DNA of 64,000 bases from Berberis thunbergii (lineage: Eukaryota > Streptophyta > Magnoliopsida > Ranunculales > Berberidaceae): the NCBI GenBank assembly GCA_003290165.1, contig QNQO01000796.1, positions 310,001-374,000 on the forward strand. The letters are read 5' to 3'. Of this stretch, positions 10,205-22,829 are shown in pieces. Position 1 is the first letter of the stretch; every line of letters begins with the position of its first letter. The position numbers and the translations under genes were made by a program. A model generated the notes under the pieces. It was not told the origin of the DNA and ran no database searches. It saw only the letters and a list, made by a program, of their open reading frames with translations.

Positions 10205-13200
10205 GCATGAAGAGTGGAGATTCCCTACTTGATCAACAATTGATGAAATAGAGCATGTCCAAGTGCTTTAGATAATATGTCAGCCAATTGGTTCTGTGAA
10301 GAAATCGACCTAGGAGCAATAGTTTGTGATGAATGTGCTACCGGATAAAATGGCAATCTATTTCAATGTGTTTTGTCCGTTCATGAAAAAATGGGTTAGT
10401 TGCAATATGAATGGCGGTACGATTGTCACAAAATAAAGAGATCAGATAAGTGTATGTCACCTGAAGATCCCTAAGAGCCATATTAGCCAAATGATCTCGC
10501 TAGTAGTGGTGGCCATGGCTCGGTGTTCAGCTTCAGCAGAAGAATGGGAAACCACTGTTTGTTTCTTGGATCGCCACAAGATGGGAGAAGATCCTAGAAA
10601 AATAATGTAACCAGTAGTGGATCTACATGTCATCGGACATCCTGCCCAATCTGCATCACAATATGCTTGCAAAGACAATGAACTATCTGAAGAAAGCAAG
10701 ATACCTTGTCCTGAGTTTCCTTTGAGCTAACATAAAATCCTATGAGTAGCATCAAGATGTGATTGTCATGGTACATGCATGAACTGGCTAAGAATATGCA
10801 CTACATAACTAAATTTGGACGAGTGATGGTGAGATAAAGTAACTGACCTATTAGGCGACGATACTGCCAAAGGTCAGTACAAATTTCACCAGAGTCGAGT
10901 AAAAGTTTGTGTTGTTGCAGTATGGGAATCGAAGTCGGTCTACAACCTATGAGATCACTCTTGGCTAAGATATGAAGAACATATTTGCGTTGGCTTAATG
11001 CAATCCCCAACTGGAGAATGTCCCACTTCAATTCCAAGAAAATACTTGAGTCTGCCAAGATCCTTCATGTGAAATTTCTCATCCAAGTAGCTTTTTAGTT
11101 TAGAAATTCAGCTGGAGTCTGTTCATGTGACTATGACATCATCTACATAGATGAGAACTGTAACAAAAGATCTTCCACAAGAGAGGATGAACAAAGAGCA
11201 ATATGCGGTCGATTGCTAAACACCAATGGCAAGAAGAGTAGTGAATTTGTGATACAAATTTCTAAATGCATGATGGAGTCCATTTAGAGACTTCGCAGAC
11301 TCGCTGCCCTCTTGTTTGGCAAACCCTGCGAGATTTTCATATAAACTTCTTCGTCTAAGTCGCCATGCAAGAAGGCGTTATTCGCATCCAATTGGTTTAA
11401 GTCCCAGTGCTTAACTGAAGCAACTGCCAACAAACAAGGTATTGTGACTAATTTGGCAACTAGGACAAAAGTTCTCACATGGAAATCAACACCCTCAATT
11501 TGAGTATAACCTTTGGCAACAAGACGTGCCTTGTAGCGCTTAATGCTCCCATCTGGTCAATATTTGACTTTGTAAACTCATTTAGAATCGATATGCCTTT
11601 TTCCAAGAGGCAAAGGTTGCAAAGTCCAAATGTGATTTGCTTCCAAAAAATAAATTTCTTTGGCCATGGCATCCCTCCAATGCGCATGTTTGACAGCCTG
11701 AAAGAATGATCTTAGCTCATTGGTGGTCAAGTGGTCGTTAAGAAAGCAATGTGAGTGGGAGAAATTTTAAAATAGGAAATATAATGAGAGAGAGAGGATG
11801 TACCGTCGAGTTAGCCGAAGGAGTAGCTGATTGCAACATGATGCTTGTACGAGCGAAAGAAGGGGGCAAAACATAATTATAGCCAAATAAGGATTGAGAA
11901 ACATGTCGTTGTCTTTTTCTAGGAAGGATTGGAATTGCTAAAACATTACTCTCTGGCACATTAAGCAATTATCCCCAATTCTAGCCAGCCCGCTCCCATG
12001 GCCTGTTTTCACAGTCTTGGGGGGCGAAAATATAATTTTGCCCCCTTTTTTTAACGACCACCTCAAAAAAATGTTTAAAGAGAGGGGGGCAACATTGTAT
12101 TTTCGCCCCCAAGACTGTGAAAACAGGCCATGGGAGCGGGCTGTGTAGCAAAGTTAGGAGATGGGGCTGCAACTACTGACAAACGAATCTAATGGACTCG
12201 TGTGGAGTTGTTGAGAGTATTGACCCAAGTGTAGTAGATCCATGCACAATTGCTAGAAATGAGGGCTCAACTGTCACAGGCTCAGGCATTTTGGTCACAG
12301 GTTCAATTGGGTTATCAGATGATCCGACACATGTCAGCAACTCACCGTGTCCAAAATTGGTGTTATTGGGCACTGCAGAAGTAAATGGACTGTCCAATGG
12401 AGTAGTCTAACCAAAATCAGTTGTTGAACAATATTTGTTAGTGGAGAATTGGCAAAGAGAAACACATCTTCCAAAAAATTAACATCACGTGAAACTTAAA
12501 TCATTTTGTCGTAAAGATCGTAGATTTTGTATCCCTTATGTCCGTTAGGTTATCCACAAAAACACCTAGTTTGGCACGTGGAACAAACTTGTCACGCAGT
12601 CTTTTATTCACATGTCCATAGTAGAGGCATCTAAAGCATCTCAAGTGATCATATGTCGGAATCTTCCCAAGTAAAGCCTCATATTGGTTTCAATTTTGTA
12701 GAGCCGTGAATGACATGCAGTTGATCAAGTATGCGGCATTAAGAATGCATTTGCCCCAAATGCAATGGGAAGATTTGCTTGGAATCGTAATGCATATTCA
12801 ACTTCTAGAATATGCATGTGCTTGCGCTCTACAACTCCATTTCGCTTAGGTGTGTCGGTACAACTAGTTTGATGTTCCATGCCATGATCAAAATAATGGG
12901 TCTTTAAATCATCATGAGTAAACTTCAATACATTGTCAATTCATAGAATTTTAACTCACAAGTTAAAATGTGTGTGGACCCAATTAAAAAATTGCAAGAA
13001 ATACATCCCGATTTCTTACTTGTATTTCCTGAAAAAGACCCTGTTACTCGGCTGAAATCATCCACTATCATTAGAAATTAATGGCAACCAGAAAATGATT
13101 TTGTTTTGTACGGGCCCCAAATATCACAATGAAGTACATCAAAGCACGCATAGTCTTATTCATACTAATAGGAAAAGGTGATTGTGTTTGTTTTGCCCTG

Positions 13201-13480
13201 TAACAAGCATTACAAACAAGAGTCTTCTTACAATCAAATGAAACATCTATGCTTGGAACCAGAGAGATGTGATTCAAAGGTAGGTGCCCCGAGCGATGAT
13301 GCCACAAACTGAATTACTTGTTGTCAATGCCTTTACCCCTCTCGTCGGCTCCAAGTAGTAAAGGCCATTCTGCTATCTACCCACTCCAATCGGCCTCCTT
13401 GAGTGTAAGTCCTGAATCACAAAAAATCCCGACCAAAATAGTGTTCGCATACAATTCAAATCAAATTTCATCTTACTGAC
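10205..13480 (-). pseudogene. Copia polyprotein remnant (integrase, reverse transcriptase, RNase H)
   Basis: Recognisable blocks on the minus strand are these. LHSRRPIGVG, then HHRSGHLP and CNACYRAKQ (13071-13440), belong to the pre-integrase zinc region. PKRNGVVERKH (12725-12928) lies in the integrase core. [18 protein letters not shown] (about 11500-11570) and [18 protein letters not shown] (11300-11380) are reverse transcriptase. YRRLIGQLLYLTITRPN is at 10801-10870. [10 protein letters not shown] and [10 protein letters not shown] (10457-10699) are RNase H, followed by [13 protein letters not shown] at about 10340-10385. Frameshifts and stops separate the blocks, and the YVDD zone (about 11140) is damaged. 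It encodes no working enzyme. Confidence 0.88.
11986..12143. mobile_element. 158-bp hairpin MITE
   Basis: It starts CAGCCCGCTCCCATGGCC and ends with its reverse complement. The inverted arms extend about 65 bp with few mismatches, so nearly the whole element folds as one hairpin with a loop near 12050-12080. The flanks TCTAGC and TGTAGC may be an imperfect target duplication. There is no coding capacity. It lies between the reverse transcriptase and integrase blocks of the copia element. Confidence 0.85.
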
Positions 13481-13499
13481 CCTCTCGTTGCGCAGCAAA

Positions 13500-14813
13500 A
13501 ACAGAACGAGTAACAGTCCCAACAAGAGCAGAAGATCCCACCAGGCTGTAGAAGGCGAGACCTCCACCCCATCATCAAAAAGAGGAGAAGAAGAACGAAG
13601 AGACTGCATATTGGAAACTCAATCACGACTACTAAGCTCCTTATACTGAACTACAACCAGTTGGAGCATCTTGTCATCTAAGGACCGAGGGTCTTCATTA
13701 GAATACTTAGCAGCGTCAAGGCAACCATAAGCAGAGAGGAGTTTATTTTCGCCATCGTCCAATAGATGAATGGTATCTTTTTCACTCATCTCCAATGCCA
13801 ACTTCATCTCTTCCACCTCTTGTAAAGAGCAGTGGTCCTCCATCGCAGGTTATTTATCAATAGAACTCGAGTAAAAAGAAGCACGACGAACAGAGTCAAC
13901 AAACCGTTTCTTCTTCGGGACACGGTCAGAACTCAGAAACAACCACTTCGATGAACTAACAGGCTTCAATACTTTTCTCTTCTTGAAAGGCAGATCGGTA
14001 GCAGCGCTAACAAGAGCATTGAGATCCATAACATCCGAGCTCACTTTCTGATCAACGACAACATTATCATCGTCAACAACGACAGCACGGGCAGCAATCT
14101 CCATGGCTTGCCTTTCAATTAGCAGAGCCTACTCGGCTTTATTCATGTTGTACAAACCGTTGCGCCTCACCATATCATCAGTAAGATATGTGTCCAAAGG
14201 AACTATAGAAAGCTACGAAAAAACGCTCGTTGATATCCTGTTCTTCAGCGATCAATTGCAGATACCTCTGCCTGATATGAACCCGAAAAACCTTACTGTC
14301 TACTAACCCTATAAATTGTAGCCAGAGTGGACAAACACATAAAACCAATCCTACAACCAACAATTGATGTCATCATTAAGGTTGCCAACAAGAGGGAGAA
14401 CGAAGGAAACATGTGCAATTGGGTTTCACACTAAACCCCACCAAAGAATGCAAAATTTCAACAGTTAAAAGAATACCGTAAAGGATGGCCCTGGCATATG
14501 TGGAAACCATAATCCTCTAACTGTTCGGGCCCATCTAAGCAGAAGGAATACTCAGAAGATCTAGATAAGACCAGAATAGCTCCAAAACTGGAAACCGAAG
14601 ACCGGCGTAAAATATACGAAGGTAAAATGCAATATATCCCTTCCTTTGATGACAATGACTGTCATTTTCACAAGGAATAATGATCTCAAGGTTGGAAGGG
14701 AAAGAGTAGTTGGAACTAACACTATCCAAGGTAGCCTCAAAAGCCTTCTTTGGGGGAAAATGAGTTTCACAAGTAGTAAGTTGCTCACCATCTAGTAGGT
14801 CACCAGCAGACAT
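13500..14813 (-). pseudogene. Antisense ORF of element C (Transposase_28-like), broken
   Basis: It starts at ATG 14813 (MSAGDLLDGEQL). The block GYIAFYLRIFYAGLRFP, then ELFWSYLDLLSIPSA and MGPNSWRI-like words, fits the Transposase_28 domain seen in element A. An in-frame stop follows. Downstream frames give a nuclear-localisation-like basic segment (PFKKRKVLKPVSSSKW, VPKKKRF at 13850-14104) and an acidic helical piece (MEDHCSLQEVEEMKLALE at 13619-13843). The C-terminus is lost at the copia junction. A minus-strand TATA-like GTATAAAG lies at about 14915. Confidence 0.6.
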
Positions 14814-15126
14814 CGCGAATAGGCAAGAAAAGATGGAAAAATACATTAAGAAAAAAAGAAATAGCCCTAATAGCAAAGATGGCGTAAAGGAAGAAGCAAA
14901 ATCGTCACATCACCCTTTATACAACCGAGCAACGAAGAGACTGCTCATGGAGCAACATACAAGACATAATGGTGTGCAAAAACGAATAGACAACGAAGTA
15001 ATCAAGACAATCGACCGACCGAAAGTTATTAACAACATTAAGTTCAGTGCAGTGGTGCAATTGAAATACCAACCGTCACACAGTTAGTGGATACGTGAAC
15101 ATACTCATTAACTAAGGAGGAGTAGC

Positions 15127-15535
15127 TGATGATACATCAAAATAAATCAATCATCACGGTCGTACACGTGGCATAGAGCATCCATCACGAAGATATAGCG
15201 CCCAATCTATTGGGCCAATTGATAAAACCAAAGAGGAACAAAGTCAATCATAAAGGCCCAGACAAAGCTCATCAACGAAAAGGCATAAAGAAAGCCTGAA
15301 TCCATGCCCGAATGAATTAGAGCCTAAATCTAGGCCCGACACGAGTTCTCTCATAAAGAAGAGAAACATTACACAAAAAAAGAGTCATGGAGGGAGTTAT
15401 GCCTCCACGGACACATTTCTATTTAGGAAGAGATTGTTACGAGAAACATACACAGTATAATGTTTCTAAAAGAAGTATTATAAATAAAGGTATTTTCTAT
15501 AAATTTCATTTCATGAATCCATGCACAGGAACAAG
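15127..15535 (+). repeat. Truncated 3' LTR of element C
   Basis: It begins TGATGATACATCAAAATAAA after the polypurine tract. It keeps the TATTATAAATAAAGG promoter-like zone at about 15475. It passes into an unrelated tandem repeat near 15535 without a TG...CA end, so it is truncated. Confidence 0.6.
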
Positions 15536-15539
15536 TCTA

Positions 15540-16110
15540 GTTTGACTAAAGGGTCCACAATGGCATGCAATGACCGAGTCTAGTTTTGTTTAGGATGCTG
15601 ACAACTTGCCGCACATAAGTGACCTAGTATGCCTAAGGAACCACAATACTACATACCAGACCGAGTTTAGTCTCACGACAGCTCACCACACTCGAATAAC
15701 CTGGTCCGACCAAGGAGACCACTACAACGCACAACGATCGAGTCTAGTCCTGTTCAGGATGTCAATTCGCCGCGTATAAGTGACCTAGTCCACCTACGAA
15801 TTAGTAGTGTTGTATCATAAACTGAGTCCAACCTCGCGACAGTACTACCAATGTGTACTCCAATTCATGCGGGCTAGGATTACCCCCCAGCTACTAGGGT
15901 CCTATTTAGAATTAAGCCGGGCTATCTCATGAAATCTAGTCCATCCGGACTAAGTTGATTTTCTCTTATACTTAAGCCCTGTTCAAGGTCAAGACACACT
16001 ATTTTATGGAATCTAGTCCAATAGGACCAAGATAATCTCCCTTATACTAAAGCCATGTTTACAGTTAAGGCGCACTACTTTGTGAACTCAATTATATTCG
16101 TGCCAAAATG
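15540..16110 (+). repeat. Tandem repeats of about 77-87 bp in element D
   Basis: GACCGAG/GATCGAG/ACTGAG landmarks followed by T(C/T)TAGT occur at 15572, 15659, 15736 and about 15820 (steps 87, 77 and 84). A second set, GAAATCTAGTCC, GGAATCTAGTCC and GAACTCAATTAT, occurs at 15931, 16008 and 16084 (steps 77 and 76). The period differs from the 177-bp array of A and G, although the position in the element is the same. Confidence 0.6.
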
Positions 16111-17148
16111 GGCACTCTAACACTTAGATCCCGTTCAGGACTAAATCAGATTGTCTCAGTTAACTTGGCTCCCACTCAGGAAGTGGACAACTTACGTCAA
16201 GAAACCCGATTTGCTTAAATGGGATTACTTATCAAACAACTTAACTCCTATTTTGGGATTAAGCCGACTCATTGCAAGTTCTAAACTGATTTGAGTAAAA
16301 CAACATGTAGGCAGATCAAGTTAACCTAAATTCTAATTTTGGTTGAACTATCTTTTACTGCAAAGCCATCCAAACAAAGATCAAACATAATTCCAAAGAG
16401 GAAGCAATAAATACACACGAAAAGGTAAATTTTATTGAGTAAACAAAGAGTTGTTATAAAGCTCAACCAACTAATCACATCAGAGGATTACATACTACAA
16501 GCATCCAAGCTTGGAGGAAAGGAAGGTGCGAGCGAAGATCTACCATAACACATATTGAGGATCTACTCCACCAGTCTGTCTTCTGAAGGAAATGTCAGAG
16601 GTGCAACTAAAGGAGCGGCAGGGTCAACCACTTGGTGGTAGGGATAGCTGCCAGTATTATTCCCAAAGGAGGTGGAGAATTTGCAGGCTTACCTCATGTT
16701 GGATGACAAACTCAGGATGAAGGAGGTGCCCTCGACTTCTTTTCCACATTGTAAAAAGAAATTTGGGAGCTATCGAAGAGCAACTGAAAGCTTACTCAAA
16801 CCAGTGAGCTCTTCCAAAGTGAAAATCCTATTGAGACTCATCGATAAAATAAATCAGAATGTTCAGAGACCTCACCAACGAATGCCCCAAGAAAAATCAG
16901 GCAGGAGAACATTCAAACAACTCCATCTTGAAGATAAGAAGAAAAACTCAGCAAATCTAGGATATGGTCCATCCAAACAAGGCTTATATAGGTGCGGTGT
17001 TTGTGGAAAACCGACAAATAGTCACATAAATATAAATGCTGCATAGAAAATGAAAAGGCATTGAACTTATTTACCAACACATTTTGAAAGTCCCCATTCA
17101 AAAAATTAATAGGCCTGCTCGTGACCCTACTAACTATGAGGAGTAACT

Positions 17149-17728
17149 GATGGACATCAAACAATCACCTAGTCATAGCCATACTGGCATAGGCCAACCC
17201 TAATACAGTAAGGCCTTAGCGCAGTTTCAAACAGGCCCAAGCAAGGTCCAGCTCATACTTACCCAAGTCACAATTTAGCCTGTAAGTCATGTACCCCAGC
17301 TCAGATCTTGAAAGCCCCACGTGCTGCAAATCTTGGAGCTTGGCTCAGGATAATAAGTCCGGGATGTAGATCTCTGAGCTGCCACAATCCCAAGATCTAT
17401 TTCGTACAGCTCTTGATCCATTCAAGTATTTGGTCCCAAACAGAGCAATGTCGAATGCAACCCAACCATGGAGGGGTAAGATACTCAACGAGATCTCCTC
17501 CCTCCATTACGCCTCGATGATAAAATCAATGAAGGAATAAAATATTCACTGTATAAGGTGAACAAAGGGGATGAGAAAGGTACGCACTTGTAATCTAATT
17601 TACAGTTTGCATCCTTAATCACCTGACTTTAGCATCAGAGTTCTTTTAGCCACACAACGGTTGCCTTGGCTCACTTTTATTATCTTTGCAGGTTAGGAAT
17701 CAAGAGGAACAGATTTGGATGCATTACA
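17149..17728 (+). repeat. LTR of element D (580 bp)
   Basis: It starts TGATGGACATC and ends GGATGCATTACA. It matches the reverse complement of the B LTR (8279-8850) over most of its length. Confidence 0.75.
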
Positions 17729-18277
17729 TGCTATTAAGATCTCTACGCTGAAGGAAATGAGTGGACATGATTTCAATCATATAAGAGGTCCAAAGATTGA
17801 CAGGGTCATTATACTTTCCAAGTTACGAAGAAGGTCGAAAACACTAGAGTTTGATCATGGTTTGATGGATATATGGGGTTGTTATTTATCACAATCCCTC
17901 GAAAATGTTTATATTGATGTCTTATAAGTGTAAGTTAATTATTTGGGAAATTTCTCAACATAATATTAAAAATGTTATTCCTTTTTTTTTATCAACAATT
18001 GAGTTTCACCTTTTTTTCATTCTAACATTCTATCACTACAAGTAATAGGGGATGACCTAGTGGATAAATTAAAGAAGGAAGGAGCAACAAGAGGGAACTA
18101 TTAATATAGTCTCTGCAAGCGTTAATGGTATGCAAAAACTCCTGCAAAAAATATGCAATAGGCTTCAATTCTAAAGCATGCCACACACACTTGTTCTGTG
18201 AAGTTAAGGTTTGATCCCCTATGGATGATTGAAGGGGAGACAATTGTCCAAATCGAACAAAATAAATTTTCCAAAGA
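17729..18277. other. Unassigned 550-bp stretch before the LINE remnant
   Basis: AT-rich with a short 70-codon open frame (17715-17927) that resembles nothing I know. It may be the 5' untranslated part of the LINE or old host sequence. Confidence 0.3.
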
Positions 18278-18992
18278 GTGGAAACCGAACAATATGTAAT
18301 CATTAACTTCATGGGGAAAAGACTAGCTTATGGCTACGTTAAAGATTTCTTGTCTAGGGCTTGGGGCATTAAAAATGTTGAACTCAATATTCATGGAGAA
18401 AAGGTCTTCGTGTTCAAGTTTCTTAATGATGCAAACAAGTGTAAAGCTTTGAAAATGGGTCAAATGCTTATAGTCAGCAGGTTGTTCATTGTGAGCCCAT
18501 GGTACCCAATGATGGAAGAAGATAATGAAGTTTTAACTTCGATCCCTATTTGGGTCACATTGAAGAAAGTTTCGTTGTTCTTGTGGAACCCAAAATGTCT
18601 CTAAAAGAATGCTAGTGCAATTGGAGTTCCCCTTATGCTTGACAAAGCAACCAAGGACCACAATTGAAGTTGATATAATCAGCCAAATCTCAATTGCAAA
18701 AAATGGTGAGAAGATTAGAATAGTGGAGGCGGAATATGCCTGGAGACCTACAAGATGCACTACATGTACTAGATTTGGAAATGCTCCGAAAGATTGTCCA
18801 AAAAATGATAAATCAAAATCAATTCCCCAAGTCTGGAGATATGTCAAAAAGAAAATTTCTTCTAACCAAGCTCACCCACAAGTAGAGGCGAGATGGGAGA
18901 TAGCCAGTGGTAAACATGCTTTAAAAGAAAGAAGGAAAGACACGCCCCCTAGCTCGCAAAGAACTAATGATAAGGAGACAATTATTGGCTAG
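18278..18992 (+). pseudogene. LINE ORF1 remnant (DUF4283 plus zinc knuckle)
   Basis: The first frame (18278-18604) has FMGKRLAYGYVKDFLSRAWG, a beta-rich middle and IVSPWYPMMEEDNE...IPIWVTL, the normal course of the plant DUF4283 domain. A frameshift near 18603 moves the rest into a second frame (18609-18992). That frame has the next conserved block (VEAEYAWRPTRCTTCTRFGN) and a decayed CCHC knuckle (C-x2-C-x3-G-x4-DC, with the usual H missing). This combination heads the ORF1 of plant L1-type LINEs. No endonuclease or reverse transcriptase follows, so this is a fragment. Confidence 0.75.
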
Positions 18993-20400
18993 GAAAACAT
19001 GACTCTATTGAATAGGTAGAACAAGATGAAACAATGGTATCCGTTGAGAATAACTCATGTAGTATGTTTCCAATGAAGAATGTTATAGATAGAAATTTGA
19101 AACCTTTTGAATGGGAGCAAATTTACTCCTCTTGTAACCATGGGGGAAGCTAATGATGAAAAATATGTGACAAAGTTGATATCCGTGAAGAAGAGTTGGA
19201 TATAAATCCATTATGAGATGTGGAAGCTTGGAATCGAGCAAAGTTACCAACAAGAGTACAATCAAACCATCGCACATAAAACAAATTGAGGAAGACCAAT
19301 CATAAGTACATGAAGCATGAATCACTTTCATCAAAACCCAAGAAAAATGTAACTTCTTAAGTTGATGAAGGCAATTAATAGAGGATGCACATGTTGTTTG
19401 GATTCTTCGATGGATGCTAGATTAGATCGAGCTAGTATTTAATGAGTTTACTTTCCAGTTTCAGTGCTCTCTGGATCTCTAGGTTGACTTCTCTTACATC
19501 ATGAGCACCCTATTAGGTGTAAATCATGTCAAATGGATGATTAAACAATTGATTGGTGCTTATGAAAAAGTAAACTTATGGCATGTTCACCAAGAAACTA
19601 CTACTATAGCAAATCACTTTGCGATATTTTTATTAATATAAAGATTTGGGGATCCTTCACAGCCTCGCTCAATTTTTACAAAAAAATAATAACAAATAAA
19701 AATATTTCTATCAATTTTTTTTATATGAAACTTTCTCAAACTAGCATTGTCAGCAAAAATTGACACTTGAAGGTTGCGTTTCTTTCACGAAAATTTGTTT
19801 TTCGGAATGTCTATTTTCCAAAATTTAAAATTTCTAGTTTTTATTTCACAAAAAACTATAAATCTTTGAAAATTTTGTTTTTTTCCAAAAAAAAACCCTA
19901 TTGGAGGAAAATCAACATTCCAATTACAAATCGAGATGTTGATTTTCCATAGCTTTTATTTTCACCATTCAATTTTCCATTATCCAATGCCACTAACACT
20001 AAGCACCTTACCCTTACAACGACCACTTCAACTCCACAACCTCGCGACCACTTCCATAATGTCACAACCACCACCATCACCCATAACACTATGCACACCA
20101 TCATCAACATAACACACCCACTATCGATATCACTACCACCACCACCATGCCAACTAACGCTGCCACGACACCCATCATTACCACCTTCATTCATCATGAC
20201 CACCTTCATAATCCCCGCCGCTGCCACCACCATGACAAAGGGGAAACGTTGAATTCATAAGGTAATAGGAAGAAGAGATAGTGAATCCTTGAATCCATAA
20301 GATATTAGGTAAGAAAATATGAAAGAAGGAAGAAGAGAACTGACGAAGCTTGAATCCACAAGCACAAAGATAGAAGAAGATATGAAAATCTTGAATTTGA
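18993..20400. other. AT-rich, gene-free stretch with a short hairpin and CCA/CAC-rich tract
   Basis: No supported gene. A hairpin is formed by GGAAAATCAACAT (19907-19919) and ATGTTGATTTTCC (19936-19948). The segment 20000-20240 is rich in ACC/CCA triplets, which produces spurious open frames on the minus strand. Confidence 0.5.
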
Positions 20401-20409
20401 AAGGGTAGC

Positions 20410-20910
20410 GGTGAACTTGAAGTATCACTCACGGGTGCTCTAAGATATGATGAGCAAGGGTAGAGAGGTGAATAATCTATTTTTGAATATCCTTTTTTCT
20501 TTGAAATTTTTTTTGTGAAAGAATGCAAAAGGTTAGTAGGCTACTTGAACACGTTGTATAAACTACGTGTTCAAAATAATCTCCCAAACCTTAACAACAA
20601 TAAAACAATCAAATATAGGTAAAGAGAATGAAATGACTCAGCTCTTGGTCTGTATGGTCTTACAAGTTTTGGAATCTAAAACATGGAAAATACTTTTGCA
20701 TAATAGATTCAAGACTTGACACACAAATCAAATGAGCTAAACTATGATTTGTAAAAACAATATAAACTTAAAACATGCAAGATGAGATATCAAAGACAGT
20801 AAAATAAGTAGACATGCATAAGTATGTAAAAGAGAGGAAGCGACAATACCACACACACAGATACAACAAGGTTCCCTAAGACTGGGTTTGATTGGCCCCT
20901 ACTAAAAATG
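20410..20910. repeat. Partial LTR copy 1 of a Sirevirus-like family
   Basis: It starts CACTCACGGGTGCTC and is homologous to 20935-21390 and to 28770-29250. Shared words include GATATGATGAG, GAGAGGTGAAT, TTTGCA-AATGCAAAGG and CAAGACTTG. It ends at TTTGATTGGCCCC, where the next copy begins, so it is a truncated tandem neighbour. Confidence 0.65.
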
Positions 20911-22380
20911 CAACGGTTACTCTAAAGTTCCACTCACGGGTGCCCTAAAATATGATGAGAAAGACCAAAGAGGTGAATTGTTTCTTTTTTAAATTTCTTT
21001 TTCTTTGAAAAACTTTTGCAAAATAATGCAAAGGCTAGTATGCTATTTGAATATTTTGTATACACTTTGTGTTCAAATTAATCTCTTAGACCATAACACC
21101 AATAAAACAGTCAAGATAGAGAAAGATAATGAAATGATTCATCTATTGGTCTGTGTGGTCTCACAAGTATTGGAATCTAAAATGCAGTTATAAGGAAATA
21201 CTTTTTCAAAGTAGATCCAAGACTTGATACATAAATCAAGCGAGCTAAACTATAATTTGTAAAATTAATATGACTTAGACATGCAAAATGAGATATCAAA
21301 GACAATAAGATAAACAGACATGCATAAGTATGTAAAGAGAGAGAAAAATACATCATCACACAAATATAACATGATTCACCTAAACTGCTGTTTTATTGGC
21401 ATCGACCAGTTACTTCCTCAGTGGAAAGGGCTCATAAGCTTCAAGCTTCTATTATCCTGAGTAAAAAGAACTACACTCTCAGTAACGTTCCACAACCTCA
21501 CAAGGTCGAGTCATTGTGTTCCTTTGAGGCTTACCGATACGAACTAAGTATTGTGCTCCGCGTGACTTATGAATACCTTGGTAGTCATGTGAAATTCAAC
21601 ACAACTAAAATTGACGGATGTGTGCTTTGGATATCGTAGATACCACCTGGTCTAATGTTCGTTACCTGGATTTCCTATGATACTTACCACTTGCTTGGGA
21701 TCTCCTATGATACTCGTAGGATTCCACTCTATGGATTTCAGAACACACACGGGGTTGGTAGAGTTTATACAATCTAACACTCAAAGAGGTTTCTCCAAAA
21801 TTTTCTCTCAAATAGACGAATGGGAGAAATATTAAGGTTCGACCTATTTCAAAGATTTTTTCAACAAACTCATCTTGGTTTGCTACTTCATCATTATCCT
21901 CCAGTTCCATTAGCTCAAATTCAATATGCTCCTTCTGATTTTCATCGCAATCGAACCTTTCAAAACACTTTTTCCACATTTCATCAGTTCTCATAGACCA
22001 ATTTATTCAAATGGTCATTTCGAACTTCCATGCTCTTCTTACTCGTCACTCACAAGGTCTTTCATAATCTTTGTTTTCTTTTGCATGAACAAGTACTTAA
22101 AGATCTTGAGGGTAGTTTGTTTGAGACCATTGTGATGTTAGGGTTTGAAAGAGTGACACAATTTTGGAAATAATGTGGTGAAATGAAGTGATTTATGGAC
22201 ATTTTGATGAAATGGTTGATGGAAGATGACAGAAGGAACAAATCAGGCAGAAGATGGGTTTGTTCACGCTTGTCCCGTTTTAAAAACATTTAGCACATAA
22301 GTGAAGACATCACCATTTTCAACTTTAGGGGTGAACTCGACTTTACATGTTCTATTTTTTTTTTTTTTGGAAAAAAGTTT
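20911..22380. repeat. LTR copy 2 of the Sirevirus-like family
   Basis: It aligns with the LTR next to the gag at 28755-29990. Shared blocks include TTCCACAACCTCACAAGG (21488 and 29351), GGAAAGGGCTC, GATACCACCTGGTCT and, at the far end, GGGGTGAACTCGACTTTAC/GGGTGAAGTCGACTTAGC. It is probably a solo or truncated LTR. Open frames inside it are not genes. Confidence 0.6.
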
Positions 22381-22829
22381 AGTTCTCCATCCAGACATTT
22401 CTTCTCCAATATTTTCGCTTCTTCGTCCACGAATATTCAAATGCACGTCCATTTAGATTATTTTTTAAATTCTCTAACATTGCATTAATTTATGATCCAC
22501 AATCCTAACTATCCATTCAAACATGACGATGAGAAAGGGATCGATAAGTATATTGCATTCAATAATGAGCTAGACTCGAAGCTAATTTTGGATATTTCAA
22601 GGGATTGCTTCTGACATAAAACACATAGAAAATCTAAAAAGTTAACGAAATCCATTTTTAAATTAATCAGGATTACTTTAAAATGATTTTCAGAAACACA
22701 TTTTCAATAACATTCAAATGTCTCATAAAAACATTTCAACATTATATTTAAATTTGTTTATAAAAATCACAATAAAGTATATGAAAAACATTTTTGAATA
22801 ATCTTTACGAAATAGCTATCGAATCACAC
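22381..22829. other. Unassigned 450-bp AT-rich stretch
   Basis: Between the LTR copy and the Helitron-like array; no gene or repeat recognised. Confidence 0.4.

Larger units (their letters stand above)
9983..13480 (-). mobile_element. Degraded Ty1/copia retrotransposon
   Basis: Minus strand. The order is pre-integrase region, integrase, reverse transcriptase, RNase H, polypurine tract and 3' LTR, which is copia order. Its 5' part (gag, protease, 5' LTR) is missing: around 13480-13600 the sequence passes into the antisense ORF of element C. A hairpin MITE (11986-12143) interrupts it. Confidence 0.85.
13500..15535 (+). mobile_element. Element C: 3' end of another Tat-like element
   Basis: It consists of an antisense ORF (minus strand), a polypurine tract GGAGGAGTAGC at 15116-15126, and an LTR starting TGATGATACATC at 15127 that is cut near 15535. 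The layout is that of element A, but the sequences are strongly diverged. Confidence 0.65.
15535..17728 (+). mobile_element. Element D: 3' non-coding part and LTR of a Tat-like element
   Basis: Tandem repeats (15540-16110) are followed by an unclear segment and then a polypurine tract (CTATGAGGAGTAAC at 17135-17148) and a complete LTR. The LTR is the same family as element B. A 124-codon open stretch at 16672-17046 has no recognisable domain and lies where an antisense gene would be expected. Confidence 0.6.

Noticed and set aside
19898..20528. Two minus-strand open frames of about 110 codons
   Set aside because: Composition artefacts of a CCA/CAC-rich tract; no domain, and the sequence overlaps repeat DNA.
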